A stretch of 64,000 bases of DNA from Dryocosmus kuriphilus (Eukaryota; Arthropoda; Insecta; Hymenoptera; Cynipidae). Where the stretch lies: positions 143,581,813 through 143,645,812 of the forward strand of contig CM076193.1 of the NCBI GenBank assembly GCA_038277395.1. The letters are read 5' to 3'. Positions 1-12,500 of this stretch are shown here, in pieces. The notes beneath the pieces are model-generated. The model worked only from the letters and a program-made list of their open reading frames with translations, was not told the origin of the DNA and searched no databases. A program made the translations under genes and the position numbers. Positions within the stretch are counted from its first letter, which is position 1. Every line of letters begins with the position of its first letter.

Positions 1-330
1 TGAAAGATTTCAAATTCTCCGCCAAACTATGGAAGATACGAAAAAATAATAATAAACAAAGCTGTTCGTCTCCAAATTGTCTACAAATTTGCTCTCTATC
101 ATTTTTTTTATCAGACGCGTAGTTTTTGAGTTATTCGTGAAATATGTTATGAAATATAAAGTAAACCACTTTTCAGCAAAACTGTGCAAGATATGAGAAA
201 ATATTAACAAGCAGAATTGTTCACCTTGGAAATAGCTACAAAATTTATTTATAAGACTCATCGTTTTACTTTTAAGAATCGAAATCCTGTATTGTAAAAA
301 TTTGGAACATCAAAAAGAGCTTTACCAATC
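1..330. repeat. Dispersed satellite-like repeat, fragment
   Basis: This AT-rich stretch is a partial copy of a repeat that recurs at about 3490-4130, 8040-8640, 15690-16400, 16690-18110, 18280-18960 and 63095-63235. Recurring landmarks are a phrase like CCGCCAAACTATG, a phrase like CGACGCGTAGTTTTTGAG and a phrase like AACAATTCTGCTTGTTAAT. Short open frames on both strands are by-products of the repeat and match nothing I know. The sub-blocks are roughly 120-145 bp long. Confidence 0.75.
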
Positions 331-357
331 TATAATGTGTTTTAAAGAAACGTAATT

Positions 358-620
358 ATCGAGCGCGGAACGCGAGTGTCATGATGAGAATGTATTCCTT
401 AAGGGCGATAGAGTCTTAAGTAAAATAATTTCTTTTGTAATTTCTAATTTAGAGGTTTATACGATCTATAAACACCGAGCGCGTAGCGCGAGGTGAATAA
501 TCTACCGAGCGCGAAGCGCGAGTGCCAACAGACGCGCGCCCTAGGCGCGCTCATACTTCGCGCGAAGCGCGGCGCGCGATGAGAATGTGCCCGCGCAGCG
601 GGCAGATTTTTTTTGTTACA
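358..620. repeat. GC-rich palindromic repeat cluster
   Basis: Repeated self-complementary words such as GAGCGCGAAGCGCGAG are interspersed with a conserved AT-rich spacer that includes TCATGATGAGAATGT and TTCCTTAAGGGCGATAGAG. The same module lies downstream of the satellite-like repeat at 4175-4365, and in reverse orientation at 15340-15605. Related pieces occur at 46740-46815 and 62040-62070. It is far more GC-rich than its surroundings. Its function is unknown; it may be part of a dispersed non-autonomous element. Confidence 0.7.
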
Positions 621-1109
621 CTTCAATCACTATAACTAGTTGTAAACAAATTTTGAGGTTACATAAGCGAGAATTTAGCCACAGTTTATAGAGTACCAGC
701 GTACGCGACTACCACATACACGAGCGATGCATAGGGTTGGTTTTTACTCCCGCTATTATAGATGGCGCGCGTATAGCTTGACCAATGCATAAAAGTTAGA
801 CTTTCTGCCGTATTATTGGAGCCCAAACACGTACTTTCGACCAAGGTAGTAAGAAAAAATGTTTTCTTGCTGGATCGGAGGTAACTCATAAACATAAATA
901 CAAATACACAATAGAGTATTTTTAATTTAGAGTGTAATGCCCAATTAACGATATCTTAATTAAATTATTTAATTATTTTCTTTACTATAGTAAACAGTTA
1001 ACCTAAAGTTAATGATTTCTTTAAACAAGTTTCCTAATTAATTAACATTAAGTAAGCCACTATTTATTTTTATTCAAAGGATTTTAATTTTAAAAATAGT
1101 TTTAAGCGT
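621..1109. other. Unannotated AT-rich spacer
   Basis: I see no supported gene, RNA or recognised repeat here. The few open frames are short and lack family signatures. Confidence 0.5.
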
Positions 1110-2800
1110 TCAAGGCAACAAAAAGAGTATTTCCACTTGCTGGCCAGTGGCCACAACGAGTGGGAGGTGCGGGTACGTTGTCGTGCTCCCACTCTCCTGC
1201 GCACAACGAGCGACCAGGACTGGTCTCACAAAGGAAGTCGGGAGAGTCCTGCGCAGTTCTGCGTGAGTCGACTGCTGGTGATCGAAGTGAACAGACGTTC
1301 CTCTGATTCTCCCTGCATTTTCATGATTCCAAATAAACATCGTTTTTCTTCAACTCCTTTGTTTTCGATTTATCTTCGCATTGTACTTCCTCTCTGTTTC
1401 CGCAATCGTCCGGACCGGTAGTTCTTGATTTTGGGTGTTATTTCGTTTAATTCCATTCACGGTTAGCACTGAACTCAGCACTCCTCGAGGTGCGCTTCCA
1501 CCGCGGATCGCATCTCCCCTTCGGCAGTGACTCTTCGAGGTTCTGTCTCGTAGCTAGTTCGTTAAAAAGAAAAGAGCATTCATCGAGGTGCGCCACCCCC
1601 CCCCCCCCCCTGCGACGGAACGGTTGAACTCCCCGAGGTTCTTCCGCGAAACGCTTAGGTGATTCCATACGGTCAGGGCTGACGGGGGGATAGGGTACGT
1701 TTCCCCCCGGGCCCGTAGTTCAGGAGAGCCTGGTGCTTAACTATAGTGTAATTTTCAGAAGATGTTTTTGAAAGACTAACGATATATATATATATATATA
1801 TATAACCCTCCACTTTTTTTAGGTTATTTACTCTTATATAATAGTAATAATAATAATAATGATAGGAGTCTACCGAGAGAAAGACTAACATTTTTAAATA
1901 TCTTTTACACACACAAGGAATTTATTCAGAATCCTTATAATCTAATACAATATCTTAATTCTAATTTCGAAACAAAATAATATTTAAACATTCACTTCTC
2001 TTTTCAATAATCAGTTCGCAGTGTTTTGCGTCACGCAATTTTAATTTGCACTGTTAAAAAGTTATTTTTAATCGCGATACATCTTTTTATTTGGCTAATA
2101 GGCCCTCTTACGGACTCAATATGATTATACTCGCATTTTAAATTTTTTCTTAGAATTCTATTTAATCGAAATACAATGCAAAGGATTTTATTAATTTGTT
2201 CAAATAGTAACGTGTCAACAGAGATACCTAGTGAACTGGATAGACCTTGGCTGCGTTACTATAGGAGCTAATTAACAATACCTAATCAACGACTTCTAAC
2301 CCTTGATCTTGAGTCCACGGAGGATCAGGTCTACACGGTACAACCAGGTAGCCCACCCACACGCCGAACGCACTAGCAAGAGTCGGAAAAGCCTCTTCTC
2401 CGAGAGTGAGCAAAGGATATAAAAAGCTTTACAGACCTAGTGAACCTAAGAACTGTAAGTCTTGAAATATCTCCAGGAAGAAAGACACAGTGTCGACTCA
2501 GTACTCCTGGTATAACCAGTAGCCCTGCCTCCGCTATGTCCACCTTCTCTAGGACGTGGAGCAGCTACAGGGAGTGCAACTCTCTGCACCCTCTACTGTC
2601 GTTAGAGCTGTGGTGCTCACGACTCGTCTCCGAGCCGCCGATTGATCACTTCTCCTCGCGGGTCGCCTTTTTATAACGGCTCACGAAAAGAAGTCCCTGT
2701 GCGTGACGTAAGAGATTGCGTGGAAGGGATGCTCTATCCATACACCCACGCACTGGCCCCTTAACTACAGGCTACCGCGCTTATTCACGTCTCGCATGTC
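1110..2800. other. Unclassified, moderately GC-rich block
   Basis: Two GC-richer stretches (about 1110-1730 and 2230-2790) are separated by AT-rich DNA. The base composition differs from the surroundings and suggests decayed inserted DNA. The short open frames here (for example 1137-1421 and 2440-2676, plus strand) show no domain I recognise. A cytosine run lies near 1593-1610. Confidence 0.4.
1782..1804. repeat. (TA)n microsatellite
   Basis: An uninterrupted TA dinucleotide run, followed shortly by a TAA-rich stretch at about 1845-1860. Confidence 0.9.
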
Positions 2801-2855
2801 ACTTGAGTCCGTTTATGTAAGGGGGTTAACAAAATTAAAAATTTGCATTGTTTCA

Positions 2856-2893
<38 letters not shown>
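2856..2893. repeat. (TA)n microsatellite
   Basis: A TA dinucleotide run with single C interruptions. Confidence 0.9.
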
Positions 2894-2899
<6 letters not shown>

Positions 2900-3269
2900 A
2901 TAATAATTCTATGCAATATTATAGTCTTATTGGTAAATGCCATTTTCAAAAAATGGAAATACAGGACATCTAATTCGAAGTGGAATCTCATTTTATATAA
3001 ATGAAATTTTAAAAATATTTTCTGAGTGGCAAAAATGTGAGGCTGGAAAGATATACTGTAGATGAATGGGAGTTCACATGAATCGGAGTACGATATAAAT
3101 TTTGTGTCCCGGTCACGGTTGCACAGTAGGGTGGCTCAAAATGACTTTTTACATTCTCATCTCAATGAGAAGGTATTAGTTTTATGTGAAAAATGACTTT
3201 CGCGGATTTCATGAAATCTCCACGTTTTGAGACCTCCTGAATCCGAAAAAACGGTTTTTACGACGGTGT

Positions 3270-3362
3270 CTGTCTGTTGTCGTTGTCGTCGTCGTCGTTG
3301 TTGTCGCCGTCGTCATTGTCGTTGTTGTCGTTGTTGTCGTCATTGTCGTCGTTGTCGGAGTC
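3270..3362. repeat. GTC/GTT triplet microsatellite
   Basis: A degenerate run of GTCGTTGTC-type triplets. Reverse-complement versions accompany the same repeat family at about 16265-16312 and 17925-17980. The Asp/Asn-rich open frame through it is a by-product. Confidence 0.85.
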
Positions 3363-3489
3363 TGTTCCCACGAGAACTTTCGAAGGACTAATCGGATTGG
3401 AGTGCGCTTTGGTACACTTCTTTAAGGGGTAAAAAGAAAGGACGAGTTCGTTAACCAGCGGTTTTTGACAAACGATTATAGTTTTATCC

Positions 3490-4365
3490 ATCAAAAACAG
3501 TTTTCACAAAATCAAAAAATCCATTTTCCGTCTAAACTATGAGAGATACAAAAAAAATGTAAGAAAGTAAACTTGTTCATCTTAAAAAAATCTACAAATT
3601 TTGTTTTAACCGTTTTTCGATAAAATGAACGGTTTTTGATTTAATCAAGAAAACGCTATTAAAATTTAAAAACTCTGGTTTCCTGCCAAAATATTCAAGA
3701 TACAAAAAAGTGGTAAGGAACAAAGTTGTTCAATTTAAAACGATTTGCAAATTTTGTTTTAACCATTTTTGATAAAATGCATGGTTTTTGTTTTAATTGA
3801 TAAAACGTTATTAAAAATGAAAAATTTCAAATTTCCCGCCAAACTATGGAAATACGGAAAAAATAATAATAAACAATGTTGGTCGTCTCAAAAATGTCTC
3901 CAAATTTGCTCTCTATCATTTTTTTGATCCGACGCGTAGTTTTTGAGTTATTCGTGAAATATGTTATGAAATATAATAAAAACCACTTTTCAGCAAAACT
4001 GTGCAAGATATGAGAAAATATTAACAAGCAGAATTGTTCACCTTGGAATGAGCTACAAAATTTACTTATAAGACTCATCGTTTTACTTTTAAGAATCGAA
4101 ATCCTGTATTGTGAAAATTTGGAAAATCAAAAAGAGCTTTACCAATCTATAATGTGTTTTAAAGAAACGTAATTATCGAGCGCGAAGCGCGAGTGTCATG
4201 ATGAGAATGTATTCCTTAAGGGCGATAGAGCCTTAAGTAAAATAATTTCTTTTGTAATTTCTAATTTAAAGGTTTATACGATCTATAAACACCGAGCGCG
4301 TAGCGCGAGGTGAATAATCTATCGAGCGCGAAGCGCGAGTCAAATGTCGAGCGCGAAGCAGATTT
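3490..4365. repeat. Satellite-like repeats plus GC-rich palindromic module
   Basis: Several degenerate sub-blocks of about 120-145 bp share a CCGCCAAACTATG-like core. They are followed at 4175-4365 by the GAGCGCGAAGCGCGAG module, with the same order and spacing as at 1-620. The stretch lies inside the foldback element 3127-6465. Confidence 0.75.
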
Positions 4366-4371
4366 TTTTTT

Positions 4372-4421
4372 TTGACGATGCACCCCCCTATTTTGTGAGG
4401 TTTCCGAAGAAAATAATTCCC

Positions 4422-4455
<34 letters not shown>

Positions 4456-6339
4456 ATTTTTTTAGTGCTGCCTCAAGGGCCTCAAAAAATACATGGGATT
4501 TTACATGGGAAAATGATGATTTTTAGAAAAATTAAGTACAAATTTCTGGGTTTATAGTTAGCTTTCGGAACATTATCAGAGCTTTTTGGGGAGTCTTCAA
4601 GAAATAATTTCTGATAAACAACTTTAAATTTTCACCCCCCCCCCCCCTAACCCCTCCAGCAGAGCCCCAAAAATGCCCCGAAAAATAGAAATGGAGAATT
4701 TTGACCGAAATTGGCACAAAAGAGTTTTGTTTTTGCATTTTCGCACTATAATTTGTTGTTACTCGATAAGAAAAATATTTCCTATCATTTTCCAACTAAT
4801 TTTTAATTGTTTACACAATTTATATTTGTTTAAATAATCTTTTTTTTCGTGACAGCACATTACGAGGTCATTTTTTGCGTTTAACCAGACACTAAGACAT
4901 TTTCAAGGATACTTATTTATGTTTCAAGTGATTTTAAATTGTTTAAACAATTTATTATTATTTATTTTCAACTTTCTCCAAAAAAAACAGGTACAGACCT
5001 CTAGCCTTTTTTAAATTTGCTCAACCTTGACGTTCGAAATTAAATATACACAAAAATCAGATGTCATGATACTATTTTTGCAACAAATTCGTTTTTGTTT
5101 AAACCATTTTATATTATTTACTTGTAACTTTCTCAAAAAAACCGGTGGAGAACTCTAGTTTTTTTTAATTTGCTCAACCTTGTTGCTTAAACGTAAATAT
5201 TTACAAATATCTGATGTTATGCTACCATTATTGCAACAAATTTGTATTTGTTTAAACAATTTCTGTTTGTTGTAACAATTTTTTCCCAATGAAAATGGTT
5301 GATATTTTGTATCCTCCGTGAATAGTGGTGTAATTTTTAATTTTTTAAAGCAGAATTTTTTTTCTGAGAACATTTGATAATTGTTTAAACAATTTATTAA
5401 ACTTTAATTCCTAATTGAGGAAAAAATATGATAAAAAAGTGCATGTTTGTGCAGATTGGCTCTATTACGGACTATTTACGGAAGATAAAAAATATCAACC
5501 ATTTTCTTTGGGAAAACATTGTTGCATCAAACGAAAATTGCTTAAACAAACACAAATTTGTTGCAATAATGGTAGCATAACATTAGATTTTTGTAAATAT
5601 TTAATTTTAAGCAATAAAGTTGAGCAAATTAAAAAAAACTAGAGTGCTCCACCGGTTTTTTTTTGAGAAAGTTACAAATAAATAATATAAAGTTGTCTAA
5701 ACAAAAACAAATTTGTTGCAAAAATAGTATCATGACGTCTGATTTTCGTGTATATTTAATTTCAAACGTCAAGGTTGAGCAAATTTAAAAAAACTAGAGG
5801 TCTGTACCTGTTTTTTGGATAAAGTTGAAAATAAATAATAATAAATTGTTTAAACAATTTAAAAACACTTGAAACATAAATAAGTATCCTTGAAAATGTC
5901 TTAGTGTCTAGTTAAACGCAAAAAAATAACCCCGTAATTTGCTGTCACGAAAAAAAAGATTATTTAAACAAATATCAATTGTTTAAACAATTAAAAATTA
6001 GTTGGCAAATGATAAAAAAATATTTTTCTTATCGAGTAACAACAAATTATAGTGCGAAAATGCAAAAACAAAACTCTTTTGTGCCAATTTCGGTCAAAAT
6101 TCTCCATTTCTGTTTTTCGGGGTACCTTTGGGGCTCTTCTGGAGGGTTAGGGGGGGGGATGAAAATTTAAAGTTGTTTATCAGAAATTATTCCTTGAGGA
6201 CTCCCCAAAAAGTTCTGATAATAATGTTCCGAAAGCTAACTATAAACCCAGAAATTTGTACTTCATTTTTCTAAAAATCATCATTTTCCCATGTAAAATC
6301 CCATGTATTTTTTGAAGCCCTTGAGGCAGCACTAAAAAT

Positions 6340-6372
<33 letters not shown>

Positions 6373-6417
6373 GGGAATTATTTTCTCCGGAAACCTCACA
6401 AAATAGGGGGGTGCGTC
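4372..6417. repeat. Two-kilobase inverted repeat (palindrome)
   Basis: The arms run about 4372-5330 and 5468-6417 with a loop near 5400. The left arm opens GCACCCCCCTATTTTGTGAG and the right arm closes with its near reverse complement. The 31-T run at 4424-4454 is mirrored by an A run at about 6339-6370, and the C run at 4637-4648 by a G run near 6150. Paired open frames at 5155-5373 (minus) and 5415-5642 (plus) are mirror images of each other and are not taken as genes. Confidence 0.85.
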
Positions 6418-6473
6418 GGTCTCTATCATTAAAAAAATTTTCCAATGCATTTTTGAGCCACCCTATTGCACAG

Positions 6474-7481
6474 TTACGCGTAACTCGATGTTTCATACTT
6501 TCGTACGTAAAAAACCTGTAAGAAACTTGAAAATCCTAGTAAAGGGGGCGGATTTCAAGTTAGGAAAAAAAGCATGACATAATCTCACTTTTGTGACAGT
6601 GACAGAAAATTTTTAAACTTAAATAATTGAGATTCATGCCTTAAAAGTAAAAAATGAGTAAACCAGTGAAAAAGATCTGAAGGGGCAACCAATCCCTTGG
6701 AAAGAAGTGGAATTTGAACGTCAAAAAGTTGACAAGGAGTTGTATCAAAATCAAGTGTGATGAAATTTTGAAAAATACAAGCTACGACCGTCTTCTAGCT
6801 CATAGGTTCATAAATTTTTTGATTACTTGTTACTATAATCGCTATAATTACTACTATAATCACAAGAATAGAGGTTATGTTGATTACTTGAATGGCTTGA
6901 ATGACTTGAATACCACTTCTCTTCTGCGCAGGCGCCATATTGAAAACGTATATTACCTTTTGTAAAAAACTTATAACTTAATTTACGTATGAAAAATGCG
7001 TAAAAAACCTATGTAATTTACCTAAGGTCTTTTACGTACGTAACCCTGGTCCCGGTACACATAAAGATCAGTGCGGTACACGCATAATCTTGGGGCCCCT
7101 TCCAGTAGTTATAAACTTCAAACTTTTAATCTTTCATTACAAAAAAGAAACATATGAAGCTTCAAGTAGTAAATGAAAATAAACTGCAAATTTATTTCTG
7201 TCGAAATTTCTGTCAAACTTTTAAGTGATGTGTCAGTTTATTCTAAAAATATCGTAAGGCAGAGTCAATAAAATTTTCATTCCAATTTATATTCGGGATT
7301 TTTTAATTTCTGTATCTTCATCAAAGTTTTCCCTTGATTCCCTACTCGATTATCATTGGGTCATAATTTATATTCTACCTAATTGTTTGCTCTGAGAACA
7401 AAAAGGATATTCAGAATTGGAAAAACATGTAATATGAACAAAAAGTAGACCTATCGTAAAATTTGAGTAATGCTTCCTGGA
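6474..7481. other. Unannotated spacer
   Basis: AT-rich DNA with no gene I can support. A phrase with ACGTACGTAA near 7032 partly echoes one near 6503, which may be the ends of an old insertion, but I could not define it. Confidence 0.4.
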
Positions 7482-7530
7482 AATGAAAAAACTGTATATA
7501 AGTCTCAGACTTATATACAGTTTTTTCATT
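7482..7530. repeat. Perfect 24-bp-arm palindrome
   Basis: The 24 bases 7482-7505 are exactly complementary to 7507-7530 around a single central C at 7506. As RNA or single-stranded DNA this would form a near loop-less hairpin. A CCCCCCGGGCCCGG stretch follows directly. The identical start of the open frames on the two strands is caused by the palindrome. Confidence 0.95.
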
Positions 7531-7649
7531 CCCCCCGGGCCCGGATTTTCCTCTCGACGCCCCTGCATACGGTATACATGTGGATATTCGGTTCCTTTAT
7601 TTTTAATTAATATTTTTAAATACGTTACTTTTCCAGTTCGATTAAACAG

Positions 7650-9574
7650 AGAACTTAACAACTATTTCGTATCTATTAGAAAATGTTTATTATAGGTTTC
7701 CATTGAATCATTACAATAACTTATGGCACTGACTAATGTTACGGAATATTCCGTAAGAATAACCGGTCAAGTATAGCGCTAGGGCTAGAGTTACGGAAAA
7801 TTCCGTAAATCTAGCCCTGGACGAGGGAAAAAGGGCTTAATTTTACGGAAAATTCAGTAACGATAGACAGTACGATAACTTATATAATTTAAAAATTTAA
7901 ATAAAAGAAAATAAATAGACAAATTATTTCTGGAAATAGTTTAAAAGATGCTAAAAAGGGATTAAGATTAAAATAAATTATTAAATTTATATATAATAAA
8001 TTATTAAATTATTAAATTATTTAAATTATTATTAAAATAAATTTTGTAGCTCTTTACAAGGTGAACAATTCTGCTTGTTAATATTTTCTCATATCTTGCA
8101 CAGTTTTGCTGAAAAGTGGTTTACTTTATATTTCATAACATATTTCACGAATAACTCAAAAACTACGCGTCTGCTCAAAAAAATGATAGAGAGCAAATTT
8201 GTAGATCTTTTTGAGGTGAACAACTTTGTTTATTATTATTTTTCCGTATCTTGCATAGTTTGGCGGGAAACTTGAAATTTTTTATTTTTAATAACGTTTT
8301 GTCGATTAAAACAAAAACCGTGCATTTTGTGAAAAAATGGTTGAAATAAAATTTGTAGATCTTTTGAAATTGAACAACTTTGTTCTTCATGATTTTTTTT
8401 TATCTTGAATAGTTTGGCAGGAAACCAGAGTTCATTAATTTTAATAGCGTTTTCTTGATTAAAACAAAAACCGTTCATTTTATCAAAAAATGATTAACAC
8501 AAAATTTGTATATTTTTTTAAGGTGAATAATTTTACTCTCTTACATTTTTTTTATATCTCTCATAGTTTAGCCGAAAAATCGATTTTTTGATTTTGTGAA
8601 AACCGTTTTTGATGGATAAAACGATAACCGTTGGTCAAAAAACGCTGGTTAACAAACTCAGAATTAACTCATTTTTTCTTTTTAAATTCAATTGTTTGAT
8701 AAATATTTTCGCAGATGTGCAAGATTAGAAGAACTGATAAAGAGAATTACTTTGATCGGCCCAGATTCGCCAGAAAAATGTTCTTTACTGCGATTATTAA
8801 ATCGTCCACCTGTTTCAAATCATAGAATGATTATAGAGATCATTGTATGATTTTGTCCTTAATTACCAACATTTTTGGTTGTGATATTGATCATGATTAA
8901 TTTTGATAGTGGAGAATATTGTAGATCAATAAAAACGTATTTATAAATATAAGAATGCAAAAGTGAAACAATATCTTTATTTATGTAAATAATAATGGAG
9001 TACATTTAAATTTTGTTCTACGTATTCAATTTATGCCTGAAAATATTATTTTCAATTTGGAATAAAATGTACAGTAACAATTTAAAATTAATGTCCCAAA
9101 TGTTTTATCTAAATAAAAAATTTGTATAAGAATGCAATTATTTCTTATTTTAAAAAATGTTTAATTTTCTGAAATATGAATAAATAAAATTTTCTGAACC
9201 GAATATGAACAAAGAAATGTTATTTTTTATAGAGAAAGAAATTTGAACCAAATCTAACATTTCAGTAGTAAAGGTAACCTAAATCAGACACATGAATAAG
9301 AGAAATTGTGTCTATTTGTATAATCTTTTTTTAATTTATAAAACTTATTTCCATATTCTTACACTCAAAGATTTTTCTTCAATTCTAAGTTTCAATTGTA
9401 AATTTCAATTGTACTTTCTATTAAGGTATAAATTTGGATTGATTACATTTTCTATGAATTAAAATTAAAGGAGGTTACTTTTCATTCTGATATTTAAAAT
9501 ATATATGTAATATAAATTGACTTAAAATAGAATAATTTAAAATTCACATTGGAAAATTAATAAAAATCAATATA
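7650..9574. repeat. Segmental duplication, 3' flank of lipase 1
   Basis: This stretch matches 20230-21430 in order and orientation, including the palindromic words around TTACGGAATATTCCGTAA (7739-7756), AGCGCTAGGGCTAGAG, and the long AT-rich stretch after about 8668. The alignment continues after the LINE at 12650. It marks the duplicated unit that carries the lipase genes. No gene is seen inside. Copy 1 alone carries a satellite insertion at about 7976-8668. Confidence 0.8.
7976..8668. repeat. Satellite-like repeat insertion
   Basis: Sub-blocks of the dispersed repeat (GGCGGGAAACTTG, CATAGTTTAGCCG and similar cores) interrupt the duplicated flank. The paralogous segment near 20520 lacks them, so the insertion followed the duplication, or was lost from the other copy. 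Confidence 0.7.
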
Positions 9575-12500
9575 TGTAACAAGAAGATGGACAGAGCAAA
9601 AAGAGGGGGATTTGGTATTAATTGGAGGGGACCTGAATGATTGGGCTGGAGAAGAACGGGGAGAGATGTGGGATGAAGAAAACGAGGTATTTATGACAAA
9701 CTCGTGGCGCAGGGAAAGAGACCGAAAGAGGAAAACGCTTCTAGACCTGATAGGAGAGGCCGGGTGGTTCATATGTATTGGCAATACAAAAGGAGATGAA
9801 GAGGGAGAATTTACGTTTACAGGTAAAGGAGACACGATAATCGACTACATTTTAGCAGAAGAAAGAATCAGGAAGTTGATGGTTAGAATGAAAGTAGGGG
9901 AGGAGATAGGGTCCGAACACTTCCCAGTATAATAGCGAAGTTAAAAGGGAGAGGCTCAAAGCGCGAAAGAGGGAATAAAAGAGAAGCTGGGGAAATAAAA
10001 TTGAAAATAGGGAGATGGGGGTAGGATTAGTTAACGGAATTCACAGAAAAAATGTAAAACGAGGATTGGGGAGAAATGGAAGAAGAAGGAATAGATAAGA
10101 TGATAGAAAAACTTAAAGGGGGGTCGAAAAGATCAGGGACGAGGTGAGACCCTTAAACGAAGCAGAAAAAGATAAGAGAGGGTGGTGAAATGAGGAATGT
10201 AGAGTGAGTAAAGTGAATATGAAAGAATGTGTGAGAAAATGGAGGAGTGGGGAAATGGAGAAAGAAAATTACAATAGGAGGAAAAGAGAGCATGTGAGAA
10301 TATTGAGCGAAAAGAAACAAAAGGAGAAAGAAAGCTACGTACAAGAGGTTGAGAAATCGGTAAAGGAAGGGAGGGAATTGGAAAGTGATAAATAGGGAAA
10401 GAGGAGGAAGAAAAGATATAAACGAGGAAATAGGGATGAAAGAGTGGACAGAATACTTTAAGGGATTGCTAGAAGGTGTGGGAGATAGGGTACGGGGAGA
10501 AGGGAGGAAGGTAGTTGCAGGGGAAGAGGACGGAGTAAACGAGATTAGTAGAGAGGAGATAAATGAAGCAATCGCAAGGTTGAAAGGAAATAGGGCAACA
10601 GGGGAGGACGCCATAGAAAATGAAGCACTGAAATATGGTGGGAAAGGGTGTGAGAAGAGATGTGGAGGATTTGTAATAAGGTGTGGAAAGGAGAAGGATG
10701 GCCAGAAGAGTGGAGGACTGGGCTGGTAGTACCACTGATTAAGAAAGAAGAGGGAAAAAATGTGCAGGACTATAGAGGTATCACACTCATGTCAGTGGGC
10801 TACAAAGTTTACGCAGAAGTGCTCAGGAAAAGATTGGAAAGACAGGTGGAAGAGAGGGGGAGCATACAGCACAACCAAACAGGTTTCAGGAAAGGGATGG
10901 GGACAATAGATAGTATTTACGTGCTCAACTATTTAGTCAATAGGAACTTGGGTCAGAAGAAAGGAAAACTGGTCGTACTTTTTGTTGACTTGAAAGCGGG
11001 TTTTGACTCGGTCAACAGAAGGTTGCTCTGGAAGGCCTTGAAAGAGAGAGTAATAGAAGAAGGTCTGGTAGAGAGGATAAAGGAGATATTTGTGGAAACC
11101 GGAATGAGAGTGAGAATAGGGAAACAGAAACGAGAAGAGTTTTGGACGGGAAGGGGTTTGAGGCAGGGAAGTCCCCTGAGTCCACTACTGTTTAGTACTA
11201 CTGGCATACTTAGAGGAGAAATTGTCAAGAATAGGTAAAGGGGTACGAAACTGGGAAATGGGAAGCTATATTCGCTAGCATACGCGGATGATATAGTGTT
11301 AGTAGCGGATGATGAAAGAGAGATGAGTTAAATGGTGAGAGTACTTGAAGAGGTGATACGAGAGAAAGATCTAACAGTGAATGTGAATAAAACTAAGATG
11401 ATGTGTTTCAGAAAGAGAAAGTGTAAAATAGAGTATGAATGGAAGATGAATGACGGGGTAGTGGAGATGGTAGAAGAGTTCTGTTACCTAGGATTCTGGT
11501 TTGAAGCTGGAGGAGGAAACGAGTTGCAGGTAAGAAAGACATTGGAATGTGGGAGTAAGGTAATGGGCCAAGTGTGGGGCATAGGGAAGAGAAGGTTCAA
11601 GGATGATTAAAAAATGAGAGTGTGGATGTTCGATTTATTAGTATGGTCAGTGATAAGTTATGGAACGGAAGTATGGGGATGGAATGAATATAAGAGAGTG
11701 GAAAGCATGCATGAAATATTTCTGAGATGGGTCATGGGGGGTTGAAGGAAGAGATAGACCGAGAAAAAATGGTAGTAAGGTAGCTAAAAAGGGCTTGAAA
11801 TTTTGAAGAAAAACGAAGTAGGGGAGAAGGAAGTAAGATCGCACAAGCGTGTGCAAAGGAGATAGAAGACAAGGAGAGGAGAGGGAACATGGGACGGTCG
11901 AAATGGGAAGAAGAAAGGTACGCAAGAAGGAGAGAATGCAGTGTGAATGTGTGGAGTAGAGACTGGCAAGTAATCGAGAACGATATTCTGTCGAGACAAG
12001 GAGAGGAAGGATGGAGAAAAATCTTGGAGTCAAGGTACAATAGCTGGTACAGGATGGTCAAGTGGGAAGGAGAGCTACAATATCAGAAAAAGCTAAGAAA
12101 GGAGAGTAAATGGAATATAGTGATAAGGTTTAGAATGGGAGAGAGTGTAAGAGCGTGTAGGTACTGGACGAACGAGGGGGGACTCGTTGTAGAATATGTG
12201 GGTATAAGCAGGAATCATGGATGCATATGTGAGAGAGGTGTACAGGAGATTAAGAGGAAGGGAAGAGTGTAGAAGAGAGAGTGAAAGAGATTCTGAATGG
12301 GAAGGGACAGGGGGAGGGATGGATGAAGAAGCTGGAAAAGTTAAGAGAAAGAAAAGGTCTCATGATGTAATTCAAAAATATTAAAAATATAAAGTAGAAC
12401 CGAAAAAGTAATTACCAATTATTATAGATTGGCAAAGGTAAGAGGAAACGGAAGTTCTGGTCTCGATCGCAAGCGTGTAAATTTAAGAGTAGGATAAGAA

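Larger units (their letters stand above)
3127..6465. mobile_element. Foldback DNA element with 8-bp target duplication
   Basis: The element starts with TAGGGTGGCTCAAAA and ends with its reverse complement. Directly outside both ends is the 8-bp duplication TTGCACAG (3119-3126 and 6466-6473). The left part holds a GTC-type triplet run, satellite-like repeats and the GC-rich palindromic module. The right part (4372-6417) is a 2-kb near-palindrome. No transposase is encoded, so it is non-autonomous. An 8-bp duplication fits hAT- or P-like transposition among other families; the superfamily is not settled. Confidence 0.85.

Noticed and set aside
1690..1760. Possible tRNA-like stretch around GTAGTTCAGGAGAGCC
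   Set aside because: No cloverleaf with matching acceptor and anticodon stems could be drawn.
3258..3494. Asp/Asn-rich frame on the minus strand
   Set aside because: It is translation of the GTC triplet microsatellite.
5155..5642. Paired frames on opposite strands with nearly the same sequence
   Set aside because: They are mirror images produced by the 2-kb palindrome.
10153..12061. Several Ser/Pro/Phe-rich minus-strand frames across the LINE
   Set aside because: They are the complement of the purine-rich LINE coding strand; the motifs are on the plus strand.
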